Origin: an uncultured Acidobacteriota bacterium | GTDB lineage: Bacteria > Acidobacteriota > UBA6911 > RPQK01 > JAJDTT01 | Length of the DNA: 64,000 bases | Direction: 5' to 3' | NCBI GenBank assembly: GCA_951812665.1 | Contig: CATOST010000030.1 | Span: forward strand, 124,001-188,000 | Shown here: piece after piece, positions 8,427 through 16,884 of the stretch | Position numbering within the stretch: position 1 is the stretch's first letter | Layout: each line of letters begins with the position of its first letter | The notes under the pieces: model-generated | Database searches by the model: none | Told to the model about the DNA's origin: nothing | Seen by the model: the letters and a program-made list of their open reading frames with translations, nothing else | Program-made: the position numbers and the translations under genes

Positions 8427-10100
8427 CTAGAAAGCATCCTCACCGGCTGCAATCCGGGCCAGATCGCCGCGCGTGTAGGAGCCCAGACTTCTGAAGTTCA
8501 GTTCCGTATAGTTTCTGACCCATTGCAGGGCGATCTTGTAGGAGTCCCGATAGCGCTTGGCGGCGTTGGATCCGGAGGAGGCTGCCGCGCTCAACTCCAG
8601 GATACTCTCCAACTCCTCCCCCAGCAGCTTCTTGACCAGAGCAAAATCGTGCTTCCGGCCGGTCCGGGCATCCCGGGCTTCGTGGATCACTCTCTGCGCG
8701 ATCTGAGCCACCGAGATCCGGGCCGTGGCCAGGTCCTCCATCAGGGCCGGGCGCTTGCCCGGCTGCCCCGCAAGACTGTCGATTCCCTTGGCGCCCCGGC
8801 CATTGAGCCACCCTTCCAGGTACTCCAGCAGCATGCGCGCATTCCGGCGGGTTCCCCCCTCGGTTATGGCACCCTCCGGGACCATGATCTCGATGGGGTA
8901 GTTCTCGGGCCGAGCCATCTCCGCAGACGGTTTCCAGCCCGAGCCCCTCAGGTCCCGAAAGGGATCCGCCGCCGTCTTCATATGGAAGATATGCGCGACC
9001 CATCCCCGCAGAAAACCCTGCTCGGCCTCCCACTGTTTGTCCGCCCGAATCGCCTCGGCCGCCACTTGGTTCACCTCGGCGTCGCGGCTCGGCAGCGCCG
9101 TGGCCATGCCGCCGATGGGAACCGCGCCGCGTTTGAGACAGATGGCCACCAGCCGTCGAAATATCCGCGTCAGGAAGTCGGTGGTCTTGATGTCCACGTC
9201 GAAACGGTCGGGCCAGACCGAAGCCGGGTCCGCCATCACGTATTCCAGGATGCTGGCCTTGAAGTCCCAGCGAGCCGCGTTGAGACCGGCCGCGTACTCC
9301 CCCAGGGCGTACAGGATCTCCTCCATCTGAAAGGCGGCCGGAACCGACTCGACCAAGGCGATGGCCCGGATGGTGGCGTTCCGGAGACCCGGCAGAGATT
9401 CCTGACTTGCGGCGAAGAAGTCCCTCCAGAAACCGGCTTCCTCGGCCGACTCCATCTTGGGGAGGTAGAAGTAGATCCCCTGACCCCGCCGGGCCTGGGC
9501 CTGACCGGCATGGAAGAGAGTCAGCGCCGTTCCCAGAATGCTGGCGGAGATGGGAGCCCCATCCACCAGGAGCTCCGGCTCGTCCAGGTGAAGCCCCCGT
9601 TCCCGATGCATGAAGAAAGGGAGATCCCCTTCCGCGAGTTGGTATTTCTTTCCCTTGGCGGCGTTGTAGTAGGTCAGCGTACGTTCAACGGCACCCTTGC
9701 GGTTGGCTGCCGCCTGCAGGGTGTCCACCAGCCGGTGGCCGGCCGAATCTTCGTCGTCGTCCAGGTCACCTTGGGCCCGGAATCCACCCGGACCCGGATT
9801 GAGGGCGTTGATGAACATTCCGGTGATGGAGGCGGGACCGGAGATTTCAATCCCCGGTTCGTAGAGCTCCTCCGGCACTTCGGGAACGCTCCAGTCCCCG
9901 GTCGTGGCGTTGCTCGGAGGCAGATGGGCCGGGCCGACGCCGTCATGGAGCGCTCGCTTCAACACCTGCGCCCGCTGCTCACGAAGCCCATGGATGCGGC
10001 CGGCGAACTGGTCGTGGAGGACCAGCAGGTAGTTCTGGAAATCGGAACTCATCAACTCGTCTGCGCCTGGAATCGGAGCATATTGGACTCTACCGCTCAT
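8427..10100 (-). CDS. aceB: Malate synthase (A type)
   Basis: A 557-residue protein matching the A form of malate synthase, which condenses glyoxylate and acetyl-CoA to malate in the glyoxylate bypass. The region LGEYAAGLNAARWDFKASIL at about residue 270 corresponds to the family signature (GLNxGRWDY), and GGMATALPSRDAEVN carries the late conserved block. The true start is ATG 10100, preceded by GGAGGGAAGAG; the reading frame stays open further upstream only because it shadows the mutM gene. It lies 26 bases after mutM and ahead of the lactate permease. I see no isocitrate lyase gene in the window. Confidence 0.9.
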   Translation of the reverse strand: MSGRVQYAPIPGADELMSSDFQNYLLVLHDQFAGRIHGLREQRAQVLKRALHDGVGPAHLPPSNATTGDWSVPEVPEELYEPGIEISGPASITGMFINALNPGPGGFRAQGDLDDDEDSAGHRLVDTLQAAANRKGAVERTLTYYNAAKGKKYQLAEGDLPFFMHRERGLHLDEPELLVDGAPISASILGTALTLFHAGQAQARRGQGIYFYLPKMESAEEAGFWRDFFAASQESLPGLRNATIRAIALVESVPAAFQMEEILYALGEYAAGLNAARWDFKASILEYVMADPASVWPDRFDVDIKTTDFLTRIFRRLVAICLKRGAVPIGGMATALPSRDAEVNQVAAEAIRADKQWEAEQGFLRGWVAHIFHMKTAADPFRDLRGSGWKPSAEMARPENYPIEIMVPEGAITEGGTRRNARMLLEYLEGWLNGRGAKGIDSLAGQPGKRPALMEDLATARISVAQIAQRVIHEARDARTGRKHDFALVKKLLGEELESILELSAAASSGSNAAKRYRDSYKIALQWVRNYTELNFRSLGSYTRGDLARIAAGEDAF

Positions 10101-10126
10101 TCTCTTCCCTCCTCCTGAATGCAACC

Positions 10127-10996
10127 TCAAGCGACCGGTCTGGGACGAGGCTTCCGGGGCTGGCAATACGGACAGAAATGACTGCCTCGCTGGCTGATGA
10201 CCATCTTCTGAATGATTGAATCGCATTGAGTGCACGGTTGTCCGTCGCGCCCGTACACCTGGAGCCAGATTTGATAGGTTCCCGGCATTCCGCTGCTCCT
10301 CCGGTAGTCCCGGAGGGTCGTCCCGCCATGGAGAACTGCCCGTTCCAGCACCTGGGGAATCGTTTCGAAGAGCCTCACTTTTTCCCAGCGGCGAAGGTAC
10401 CGGACTCGTCTGGCCGGGTGCACACCGGCTTTGAAGAGGGCCTCGTCGGCATAGATGTTTCCGACCCCGGCCACCAGCTTCTGATCCAGCAGCACCGACT
10501 TGATCCGGGCCTTCCTCTGGGCCAGCTTGCCCAGAAAGTCCTCCAGGAGATAGTCGCTGCCCAAAGGCTCCGGACCCAGGGAACCGAGGCGGGAATCCAG
10601 TCCGTCCCCGTCCCTGGAAAACAGCATGACCCGTCCGAACTTCCTGACGTCCCGGAACCGCAGCGTCCGGCCCCGTGAGAGACGGGCCACGAGGGCGATG
10701 TGGGTGTCCCCGCCACTGGAACTCGATCCGTTGTTCTCCATGGGTTCGTCCAGGAGCGTAAGCTGTCCGGTCATACCCAGGTGAATGATCCAATACCAGC
10801 GGTCCAGCTCGAAAATGAGGTACTTGGCCCGGCGGGATACGGTGTGGATGGTCTGGCCAGTGACGGCCGCTTCCAGGACAGCCGGATCCAATTGGAAGAC
10901 CCGCGATGGAAACGTGCTCAGCGATCTGATGACCCGGCCCCGGAGCCGAGGCTCCAGCTCCCGGCGCAAGGTTTCGACTTCGGGAAGCTCAGGCAA
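10127..10996 (-). CDS. mutM: Formamidopyrimidine-DNA glycosylase (TTG start)
   Basis: A 289-residue bifunctional 8-oxoguanine glycosylase/AP lyase. Starting at TTG 10996 gives M-PELPEVETLRRELEP, so that after Met removal the catalytic Pro1 and Glu2 sit at the N-terminus as in all Fpg enzymes. The only upstream ATG would add 13 residues and bury the proline. A GGGGAGCGG site precedes the TTG. The conserved lysine is in SRRAKYLIFEL, KLVAGVGNIYADEALF is present, and the zinc finger C-x2-C...C-x2-C (CTQCDS...HFCPYC) ends the protein. The gene is followed by malate synthase after 26 bases on the same strand. Confidence 0.95.
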   Translation of the reverse strand: MPELPEVETLRRELEPRLRGRVIRSLSTFPSRVFQLDPAVLEAAVTGQTIHTVSRRAKYLIFELDRWYWIIHLGMTGQLTLLDEPMENNGSSSSGGDTHIALVARLSRGRTLRFRDVRKFGRVMLFSRDGDGLDSRLGSLGPEPLGSDYLLEDFLGKLAQRKARIKSVLLDQKLVAGVGNIYADEALFKAGVHPARRVRYLRRWEKVRLFETIPQVLERAVLHGGTTLRDYRRSSGMPGTYQIWLQVYGRDGQPCTQCDSIIQKMVISQRGSHFCPYCQPRKPRPRPVA

Positions 10997-11243
10997 GCTT
11001 CCGCTCCCCGAAGACGACCCCGTCTCGCTCCTCACAAGTATGGTGTGGGAAGGAGAAATCTCCCAGGATCCGATGCATGACGGCCATCATATATAGCAAT
11101 TCGAGGAGTGAGAAGTGAGGAGTGAAAAGTGAGAGCAAAACAGGCGTCCCGCAGACCCGGATGGCAGGCGGCTCTCAATGACAGCGACCGGCATAACGCT
11201 GTACCATGTAGACTGAGCAGAACGGATGGAAAGGAGTGCCCGC

Positions 11244-11594
11244 ATGCCTTTTCTGGATCTGGCCCGAATCGAAGCCCGGGAGATCTTCCCCGGGATCAGG
11301 ATCAGGGCGCCTCATGGCGAAAATCTCATGCTCTCGATCGTGGACTTCGAGCCCGGCGCCCAGGTCCCCCTCCACACCCATCCCCATGAGCAGGGGGGCG
11401 TGCTGTTGCAGGGCCGGATGGAGTTGCAGATCGGTTCCGAGTCGAGAATTCTGGAACCCGGAGAGTATTACATCATTCCTCCCAACACCCCCCATCGTGC
11501 GGCGGCCGTGGGGGGTCCTGCACGAGCCCTGGATGTTTTCAGTCCTGTCCGGGAGGACTACGCCGCCTTGTGGACCAACGGAGAAACCGAATGA
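11244..11594 (+). CDS. Small cupin-domain protein
   Basis: A 116-residue single-domain cupin. The first cupin motif contains the metal-binding set LHTHPHEQGGVLLQGRMEL (three His and Glu in register), and the second motif reads GEYYIIPPNTPHRA with the fourth ligand His. Such proteins bind a metal and act as dioxygenases, isomerases or sensors; the substrate cannot be told. The start follows AAGGAG six bases upstream, which favours 11244 over an in-frame ATG at 11226. The stop codon overlaps the thiolase ATG by 4 bases (ATGA), so the two are translationally coupled. Confidence 0.85.
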   Translation: MPFLDLARIEAREIFPGIRIRAPHGENLMLSIVDFEPGAQVPLHTHPHEQGGVLLQGRMELQIGSESRILEPGEYYIIPPNTPHRAAAVGGPARALDVFSPVREDYAALWTNGETE

Positions 11595-12883
11595 AACCTT
11601 CCCGAGACGTGCACCTGATCGGGGGCGCACACAGCGGCTTCATCGGAAAATTTCATCCCGACTTTATCTGGAAGGGCCATCCGGACTACGGCCGGCGAGC
11701 CAACCCGTCGCTGGAAGGGCACCTGAAGCGGGCCGTCATCGACGCCTTGGAAGACACCAGCGTCTCAGACCACCAGATCCAGCGGGGCTACGTGGGCAAC
11801 TTCACCGGCGAGCTCTTCTCCAAACAGGGGCATCTCGGTTCCCTCTTGGCCGGCGTCCGGCCGGGATTCAAGAACAAGGCTTTCTCCAGGGTCGAGGGGG
11901 CCTGCGCCTCGGGTGGCCTGGCGCTGATCGCCGGGATCGACGCCATTTCCGCAGGCTGCGACTTCGTCCTGGTGGCCGGGGTCGAGGTGCAGACCACGGT
12001 CAGCGCCAAAGAGGGCGCCGACTATCTGGCTCGGGCCGCCCACTACGAGACCCAGCGAAGCTGCGATCCCTTTACCTTTCCCTGCCTCTTCGCCCGCCGC
12101 TCCAAGGCCTACCGGCAGGCCTACGGCGTGGGGGAAGAAGATCTGGCCCGGGTTGTGGTCAAGGCCTACTCCAACGCCAACCGGAACCCGAACGCCCACA
12201 TGCAGGCCGTCCGGTTGACCCTGGAAGAGGCTTCGACTCCCTCTGATCGGAACCCTCAATTCCTCAGTCATCCCGAGTTCCGCGACTACCTGAAGGTGAG
12301 CGACTGCTCTCAGGTCTCGGACGGAGCCTCGGCCCTGGTCCTGGTTTCGGACCGGGGGCTGGAGATGCTGGGCAAGTCTCCGGGCCGGGACGCCGTTCAG
12401 ATCCTTTCCTACGGCCATGCCACCGCTCCCCTGGACGAAATCCCGGATCCGCTGAGTCTCTCCACGGCCGGGAGAGCCGCCCAGGAAGCCTATGAGGACG
12501 GACAGGTCGGACCCGGGCAGATCGGCGTGGCCGAGGTCCACGACTGCTTCAGCGTTACCGAGTTGCTCCTTTACGAGGCGTTGGGGTTCTGCCGGAAGGG
12601 CGAAGCGCCGGAGCTGGTCCGGAACGGCGCCACGGAGATCGAAGGAGAGCTGCCGGTAAACACGGGAGGCGGCCTCATGGGCTTCGGCCATCCGGTGGGC
12701 GCCACCGGTGTCAAGCAGGCCCTGGAGATCTTCAAGCAGCTGAAGGGCCGATGCGGCGGCTACCAGATCGCCCGGCGTCCCGAGTTCGGTCTGGCGGCGA
12801 ATCTAGGGGGAGACGACCGGACCGGAGTCGTGACCATCTACGGGAATCGCCAGCCGGGCAATGGGACATCCAGCGCAGCCTAG
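11591..12883 (+). CDS. Thiolase-family acyl-CoA acetyltransferase (SCP-x-like)
   Basis: A 430-residue thiolase-fold protein. The nucleophilic cysteine lies in VEGACASGGLALIAG near residue 100, VHDCFSVTELLLYEALG carries the HDCF motif of SCP-2/SCP-x type thiolases, and GGLMGFGHPVGATG holds the GHP catalytic histidine block. It lacks the final C-G-G cysteine motif of biosynthetic acetyl-CoA acetyltransferases, as SCP-x-like members do. It probably acts in degradation of an acyl-CoA or in a methyl-ketone or steroid side-chain route. It is coupled to the upstream cupin by an ATGA overlap and converges on the subunit 3 gene 21 bases away. Confidence 0.87.
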   Translation: MKPSRDVHLIGGAHSGFIGKFHPDFIWKGHPDYGRRANPSLEGHLKRAVIDALEDTSVSDHQIQRGYVGNFTGELFSKQGHLGSLLAGVRPGFKNKAFSRVEGACASGGLALIAGIDAISAGCDFVLVAGVEVQTTVSAKEGADYLARAAHYETQRSCDPFTFPCLFARRSKAYRQAYGVGEEDLARVVVKAYSNANRNPNAHMQAVRLTLEEASTPSDRNPQFLSHPEFRDYLKVSDCSQVSDGASALVLVSDRGLEMLGKSPGRDAVQILSYGHATAPLDEIPDPLSLSTAGRAAQEAYEDGQVGPGQIGVAEVHDCFSVTELLLYEALGFCRKGEAPELVRNGATEIEGELPVNTGGGLMGFGHPVGATGVKQALEIFKQLKGRCGGYQIARRPEFGLAANLGGDDRTGVVTIYGNRQPGNGTSSAA

Positions 12884-12904
12884 ATCCGGCCACGACTCGA
12901 AGAA

Positions 12905-13603
12905 TCACGCCGTTCCGAGTGGGCTCCGCTTCATGACGTAGTCGATGGCCTCTTGCGGGACCTCGTATTCGGTCAGGTACTGGTTGCCCTTGTACCCCAC
13001 GTCCTCAAATCCGAGGGGGCTGGTGTAGAAGGCGTCGACGATCAGGCGCCGCGCCCACACGAAGAAGCGGGCGCCGGGCCCGAGGCGCCGATCGGCCCGG
13101 GCCGTGTAGTCCTTGAAGCCGGCATACTCGACGCCGGCGCTGGAGCCTTGCAGGGCCTCTTCCGACCCGTCGGCTGCGGCGGCCAGATCATCCAAGAGCC
13201 GAGTCTGCTCCCCCTCGGAGGCATCCTTGAAGCGGCTGGCCTGACGGCGGCCCATCTCGCGGTCGAGCCAGAAGATCCCGGAGATGAAGATCCTGGCCAG
13301 TTCCTCGTTCTCATTGGAAAGGACGTCGATGAACTCCGGAGCCCCCGCATCCAGGGCGCTGCCGGAATGATCGTCGGCCGGAATCATCAACTCGCTCAAC
13401 CGTTGCAGCGTCTCATACTCGCCGGCGTTGAAGCATTGGGGCGTGTATTCGCCGGTCCGCTGCTTCTCCTGAGACACGGCCTTGTGGACATGCTGGGCCG
13501 CCCTCAGATCCAGCACGCCGGTTGACGCCACCGCCATGGCGATCCGCTGGAGCAGGACGCGGCGGGAAACTTCGTTGGCCTGGCGGCCGCCCGGCTCAGA
13601 CAT
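12905..13603 (-). CDS. Gluconate 2-dehydrogenase subunit 3-like protein
   Basis: A 232-residue protein matching the gluconate 2-dehydrogenase subunit 3 family. A twin-arginine-like leader (SRRVLLQRIAMAVAS) near residue 13 suggests Tat export with its partner. Conserved blocks are ETLQRLSELMIPADDHSGSA, GAPEFIDVL and the C-terminal DAFYTSPLGFEDVGYKGN. These small subunits escort and assemble periplasmic GMC-type flavin dehydrogenases. Its ATG lies 8 bases inside the 3' end of the GMC gene, so translation is coupled. Confidence 0.9.
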   Translation of the reverse strand: MSEPGGRQANEVSRRVLLQRIAMAVASTGVLDLRAAQHVHKAVSQEKQRTGEYTPQCFNAGEYETLQRLSELMIPADDHSGSALDAGAPEFIDVLSNENEELARIFISGIFWLDREMGRRQASRFKDASEGEQTRLLDDLAAAADGSEEALQGSSAGVEYAGFKDYTARADRRLGPGARFFVWARRLIVDAFYTSPLGFEDVGYKGNQYLTEYEVPQEAIDYVMKRSPLGTA

Positions 13604-15326
13604 GGCCCTTCCTCATTTCCTCGGCGATGTAGTCCGACGTGCGCCAAGCCAGAGCCGTGATGGTCAGAGTGGGATTCTTGTCGGGATTGCTGACGAAAGG
13701 AGCCGCGTCGGCGACGAAGAGGTTGGGCACCTCGTGGCCCTGACAGTATTGGTTGAGGGCCGAACTCCGGGGGTCGTTCCCCATCCGAGCCGTACCCAAC
13801 TCGTGGATAATTGTGCCGGGGACCGAAATTCCCTTCCCGTCCACCTGGGGTGACCGGTGACCCAGCACCTTCCCCCCCATGGTCTCGATCAGGTCGACGA
13901 AGGTCCGCTCCATGTGCCGGGCCTGCTTCCATTCGTAGTCGCTCCACTTGAAGTGGAAGCGCAGCACCGGAATTCCCCATTTGTCCACCGTCACCGGGTC
14001 CAGCTCACAGTAGCTCAGATTGTTGGGGATCATCTCACCGCGTCCCGCGAAAGAGACGAAGGCTCCATACTCCTTCCGGATCCGCCCCTTGAGTTCCCGG
14101 CCGTAGCCGCCGATCCGGTTCACCTGCCCCTGGAAGCTGCCGACCCCGGGCATTCCGAAGCCGCCGCCGATCTCGATGTGGTACCCGCGGGGGAAATCCT
14201 TGTTCTTCTTATCCCATTCCCACCACGGAGAGTAGACGTGGCCGCCGCTGAACCCGTCCGTGTCGTAACGGGGCATGCCTTCCAGAGCCGGGACGTATCC
14301 CTGGATTCCAAGGCCCACCGTGTCCATCAGAAACCGGCCCACCACCCCCGAGTTGTTGGACAGACCCTGGGGAAAACGGCTGGACCGGGAATTCAGAAGC
14401 AGCCGCGTGGACTCGCAGGCGCTGGCGGCCAGCACCACGACCCGGCACCGGATCTGCCGCTCCGTGCGAGTCTTCTTGTCGATGTAGGAGACGGCCCTGA
14501 CGCGGCCGTCCTCGTCGCTGAGGATCTCCCTGGCCATGGCCAGGTCGAAGATCTTCAGTTTGCCGGTCTTCAGGGCAGGCAGGATCTGGACCTGGCTGGA
14601 GGCGTAGTTGGAGGCGGTGATGCAACCCCGGCCGCACTGCCCGCAGTAATGGCAGGCGGCGCGTCCATTGAGGGGACGGGTAATGACCGCCCGCCGCATG
14701 GGGATGCAGGGAAGGCCCATGCGGGTGCAGGCCTGTTTGATGAGATGCTCGTGGGCCTTCGGGGGCGGACACGGTTGGAAGATGCCGTCGGGCGCACTCC
14801 GGATGCCTTCGATGCTCCCGGTGACACCGATGAAGGATTCGGCCTTGTCGTAGTAGGGGGCCAGATCCTCGTAGGTGATAGGCCAGTCGGTGCCCAGTCC
14901 GTCCATGGAGTAGGGCAGGAAATCGTAGTCGGCGAACCGTAGGGAGATCCGGCCGTAGTGGTTGGTGCGTCCACCCAGGATCCGGGAGCGGAACCAGCGG
15001 AAATCACTGCCCGGCGCCACCGTGTAGGGTTCGCCCTCCAACTCCCAGGCTCCGTTGGGCGCCCGGAAGAAGCCCCAGGGCTGCTTTCCGAAGTAGTGGG
15101 CGCCACCCACTCCGGCACCCCGGTGATCCACGTGATGCGGGAGCATGTGCTCCTTGTAGTCCCTTTCGGGATCCAGCATGGGACCCGCTTCCAGGAGGGC
15201 CACCTCAATGCCCTTCCCGGTCAGGACCTGGACCGCGGTGCCGCCGCCGGCGCCGGAACCGATGACCACGACATCGTACACCTTGGGACTTCGAATGACT
15301 TCTGGCACGGGGCTATTCAAGCACAT
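13596..15326 (-). CDS. GMC-family FAD oxidoreductase (gluconate dehydrogenase-like large subunit)
   Basis: A 576-residue flavoprotein of the GMC family. The FAD-binding GxGxxG is in YDVVVIGSGAGGGTAVQVL near residue 20, ILGGRTNHYGR follows near 125, and a cysteine cluster ACHYCGQCGRGC near 230 is typical of the gluconate-dehydrogenase-like branch. The C-terminal HELGTARMGNDPRSSALN and NLFVADAAPF...NPTLTITALA blocks carry the active-site His and Asn. It likely oxidises a polyol or sugar acid and passes electrons to the respiratory chain through a cytochrome subunit not found here. The start at 15326 gives MCLNSPVPEV; longer frames run into a hairpin region. The 3' end overlaps subunit 3 by 8 bases. 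Confidence 0.9.
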   Translation of the reverse strand: MCLNSPVPEVIRSPKVYDVVVIGSGAGGGTAVQVLTGKGIEVALLEAGPMLDPERDYKEHMLPHHVDHRGAGVGGAHYFGKQPWGFFRAPNGAWELEGEPYTVAPGSDFRWFRSRILGGRTNHYGRISLRFADYDFLPYSMDGLGTDWPITYEDLAPYYDKAESFIGVTGSIEGIRSAPDGIFQPCPPPKAHEHLIKQACTRMGLPCIPMRRAVITRPLNGRAACHYCGQCGRGCITASNYASSQVQILPALKTGKLKIFDLAMAREILSDEDGRVRAVSYIDKKTRTERQIRCRVVVLAASACESTRLLLNSRSSRFPQGLSNNSGVVGRFLMDTVGLGIQGYVPALEGMPRYDTDGFSGGHVYSPWWEWDKKNKDFPRGYHIEIGGGFGMPGVGSFQGQVNRIGGYGRELKGRIRKEYGAFVSFAGRGEMIPNNLSYCELDPVTVDKWGIPVLRFHFKWSDYEWKQARHMERTFVDLIETMGGKVLGHRSPQVDGKGISVPGTIIHELGTARMGNDPRSSALNQYCQGHEVPNLFVADAAPFVSNPDKNPTLTITALAWRTSDYIAEEMRKGHV

Positions 15327-15344
15327 GCAACGGCCGATAAAAAG

Positions 15345-15425
15345 GGGGCATGGGAGCGGGGGTTTGCAACCCCCGATTCCGGGTCGGTGTTGAAGCGGGG
15401 GACAAGAAAGTCCCCCCTCCCAGGT
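15345..15425. repeat. Tandem double-hairpin intergenic repeat, copy A
   Basis: Two adjacent hairpins lie between the GT9-like gene end and the GMC start. The first has 8-bp arms at 15357-15364 and 15368-15375 around TGC. The second has 7-bp arms at 15397-15403 and 15410-15416 around AAGAAA. The same two-hairpin plan recurs at 40685-40777. Its place after a gene end suggests a terminator-like or REP-like role. Confidence 0.6.
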
Positions 15426-15450
15426 TGCCCCTGTGTTTTTCTGAGAAGCG

Positions 15451-16878
15451 CTAAAGCAGCGATCGGACTTCAGCCAATATCTTGTCGGCCAACTCTGCCT
15501 GGCGCGGGGTGTCGAAGGGCCCGGGCCCTGACTCGACCACTCGAATCCTTCCGCCGCCACCCGGTCTCCAGCGGCGTGCGAAGAGGGGGGTCGCATGTCC
15601 GCCGAAGACGGTGATCAGATCCAGGTTCAGGGCAGCGGCCAGATGTTGACCCAGCGAGTCGTAGCCGACGTAGATCCGGCACTTCTGCAAAAGCGCCCCG
15701 AACTCCGCGACCGGCCCCTGAAACAAAATCAGCCGGACGGGCGATGAGCCCGAGTCATCCTGCAGCAGCCGCCCCCCGGCGATTCGGGCCGTTCCCAAGC
15801 CCCGCTCCCGGGTCTCGAGGTAGAGCTGCCGGGCCCGCTCCAACTCATCCGCGCCCAAGCCGGCATCCAGCACCAGCGTTGCCCCCTGATCCAGCAAGCC
15901 TGTCACCAATAGCCGCTCGAATTCGGAGACCGTTTCCCGATCCCGATGAATTCTCTTGTCCGGATTGCCTCCGACTCCCAGATTCATGCCCACCAGAGCC
16001 GGCTCCCGGCCCAGGTCCAGGGGGGGCAGCATCTCTTTCGCCCAACCCCGGACCGAAGCCTCAAGATGCAGGGACGGACCCTGAAGCGGATTCCTCCGAG
16101 GGTGGGACCGGAAGATCTCACCAAGCCAACGGTTCAGATCCTCCAACTGGCTGCGTTCCTCCGTCTCTCTCCCTGAAACCGACGGATCCCAACCGAAGTA
16201 GCTCCTCGCCTCCCGGCCCGCGGGAACCAGCGGCAGGAGTCCGCTCTGGAGAAACCGGGAATCGGGATTGATGACGACGAAGTCGCGGCCGGCCACGAGG
16301 CCAAGGGTCTCTTCGCGGACGGCATCCACCAGATCCACCCAGGTCGACAAGCGTTCCAGCAGGGAGCCGCGGCGCGGATAGGAGAGTTCGCGGATCCGGA
16401 AACGGCGAGATTCCGCCGCGATCAGACCGGCGTTCTTGCGGCTGCCCAGGAACACGATCTCCGCATCGGGAAAGGCGTCCAGGCAGGTTCGGACGACGAC
16501 GACGGTGAGCAGGAGGTCGGCCCCGAGGGTCACGCGGGAGGGGACCAGCAGACGTTCGATCCGCTGCGGGAGGGCCGGAGTCTCCCTCTGACTCAGTCTC
16601 TGAATCCGGGCCAAAAGGGCTTCTTCATCCTCCAGGCCCATCCGGCTGAGCCTCTCATGGAACGACAGCGCCTCCGGGAGCCCACGGACCCGGGAGACGA
16701 TCCGAGCCAACAGTTGCTGCTGGAGCCTGCGGTCTCGGACCAGGAAGGAGTCACCCAGAGGTTCGATCAGATCTCGGAACAGGCGTTGGGTCCCTTGCCG
16801 GGCTTGGCCGGGATCCGCCGAGAGGGTCGGACCCAGGTAAGAGTCCAGGACTTCCCAGGCCGGAAATGGTGCGGGCAT
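15451..16878 (-). CDS. Glycosyltransferase family 9-like protein
   Basis: A 475-residue protein whose C-terminal half resembles heptosyltransferases (GT9): GMNLGVGGNPDKRI as the first nucleotide-sugar block near residue 295 and CRIYVGYDSLGQHLAAALNL followed by DLITVFGG near 430, equivalent to the D-S-G-x-x-H-L-A-A motif. The N-terminal ~110 residues are an extension that I do not recognise. GT9 enzymes add heptose or related sugars to lipopolysaccharide at the inner membrane. The gene starts 6 bases after the RND gene stops, so it appears to be the last member of that operon. The family call is moderate because similarity is confined to a few motifs. Confidence 0.6.
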   Translation of the reverse strand: MPAPFPAWEVLDSYLGPTLSADPGQARQGTQRLFRDLIEPLGDSFLVRDRRLQQQLLARIVSRVRGLPEALSFHERLSRMGLEDEEALLARIQRLSQRETPALPQRIERLLVPSRVTLGADLLLTVVVVRTCLDAFPDAEIVFLGSRKNAGLIAAESRRFRIRELSYPRRGSLLERLSTWVDLVDAVREETLGLVAGRDFVVINPDSRFLQSGLLPLVPAGREARSYFGWDPSVSGRETEERSQLEDLNRWLGEIFRSHPRRNPLQGPSLHLEASVRGWAKEMLPPLDLGREPALVGMNLGVGGNPDKRIHRDRETVSEFERLLVTGLLDQGATLVLDAGLGADELERARQLYLETRERGLGTARIAGGRLLQDDSGSSPVRLILFQGPVAEFGALLQKCRIYVGYDSLGQHLAAALNLDLITVFGGHATPLFARRWRPGGGGRIRVVESGPGPFDTPRQAELADKILAEVRSLL

Positions 16879-16884
16879 CGGCTC

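Noticed and set aside
10101..10793. N-terminal extension of malate synthase by ~230 residues
   Set aside because: The frame stays open only as a shadow of mutM; the sequence is unlike any malate synthase and ATG 10100 has a good ribosome binding site.
11101..11135. Purine-rich direct repeats (GAAGTGAGGAGTGAAAAGTG)
   Set aside because: A short G/A-rich tract ahead of the cupin gene; too short and degenerate to call a defined element, and a ribosome binding role is served by AAGGAG closer to the ATG.
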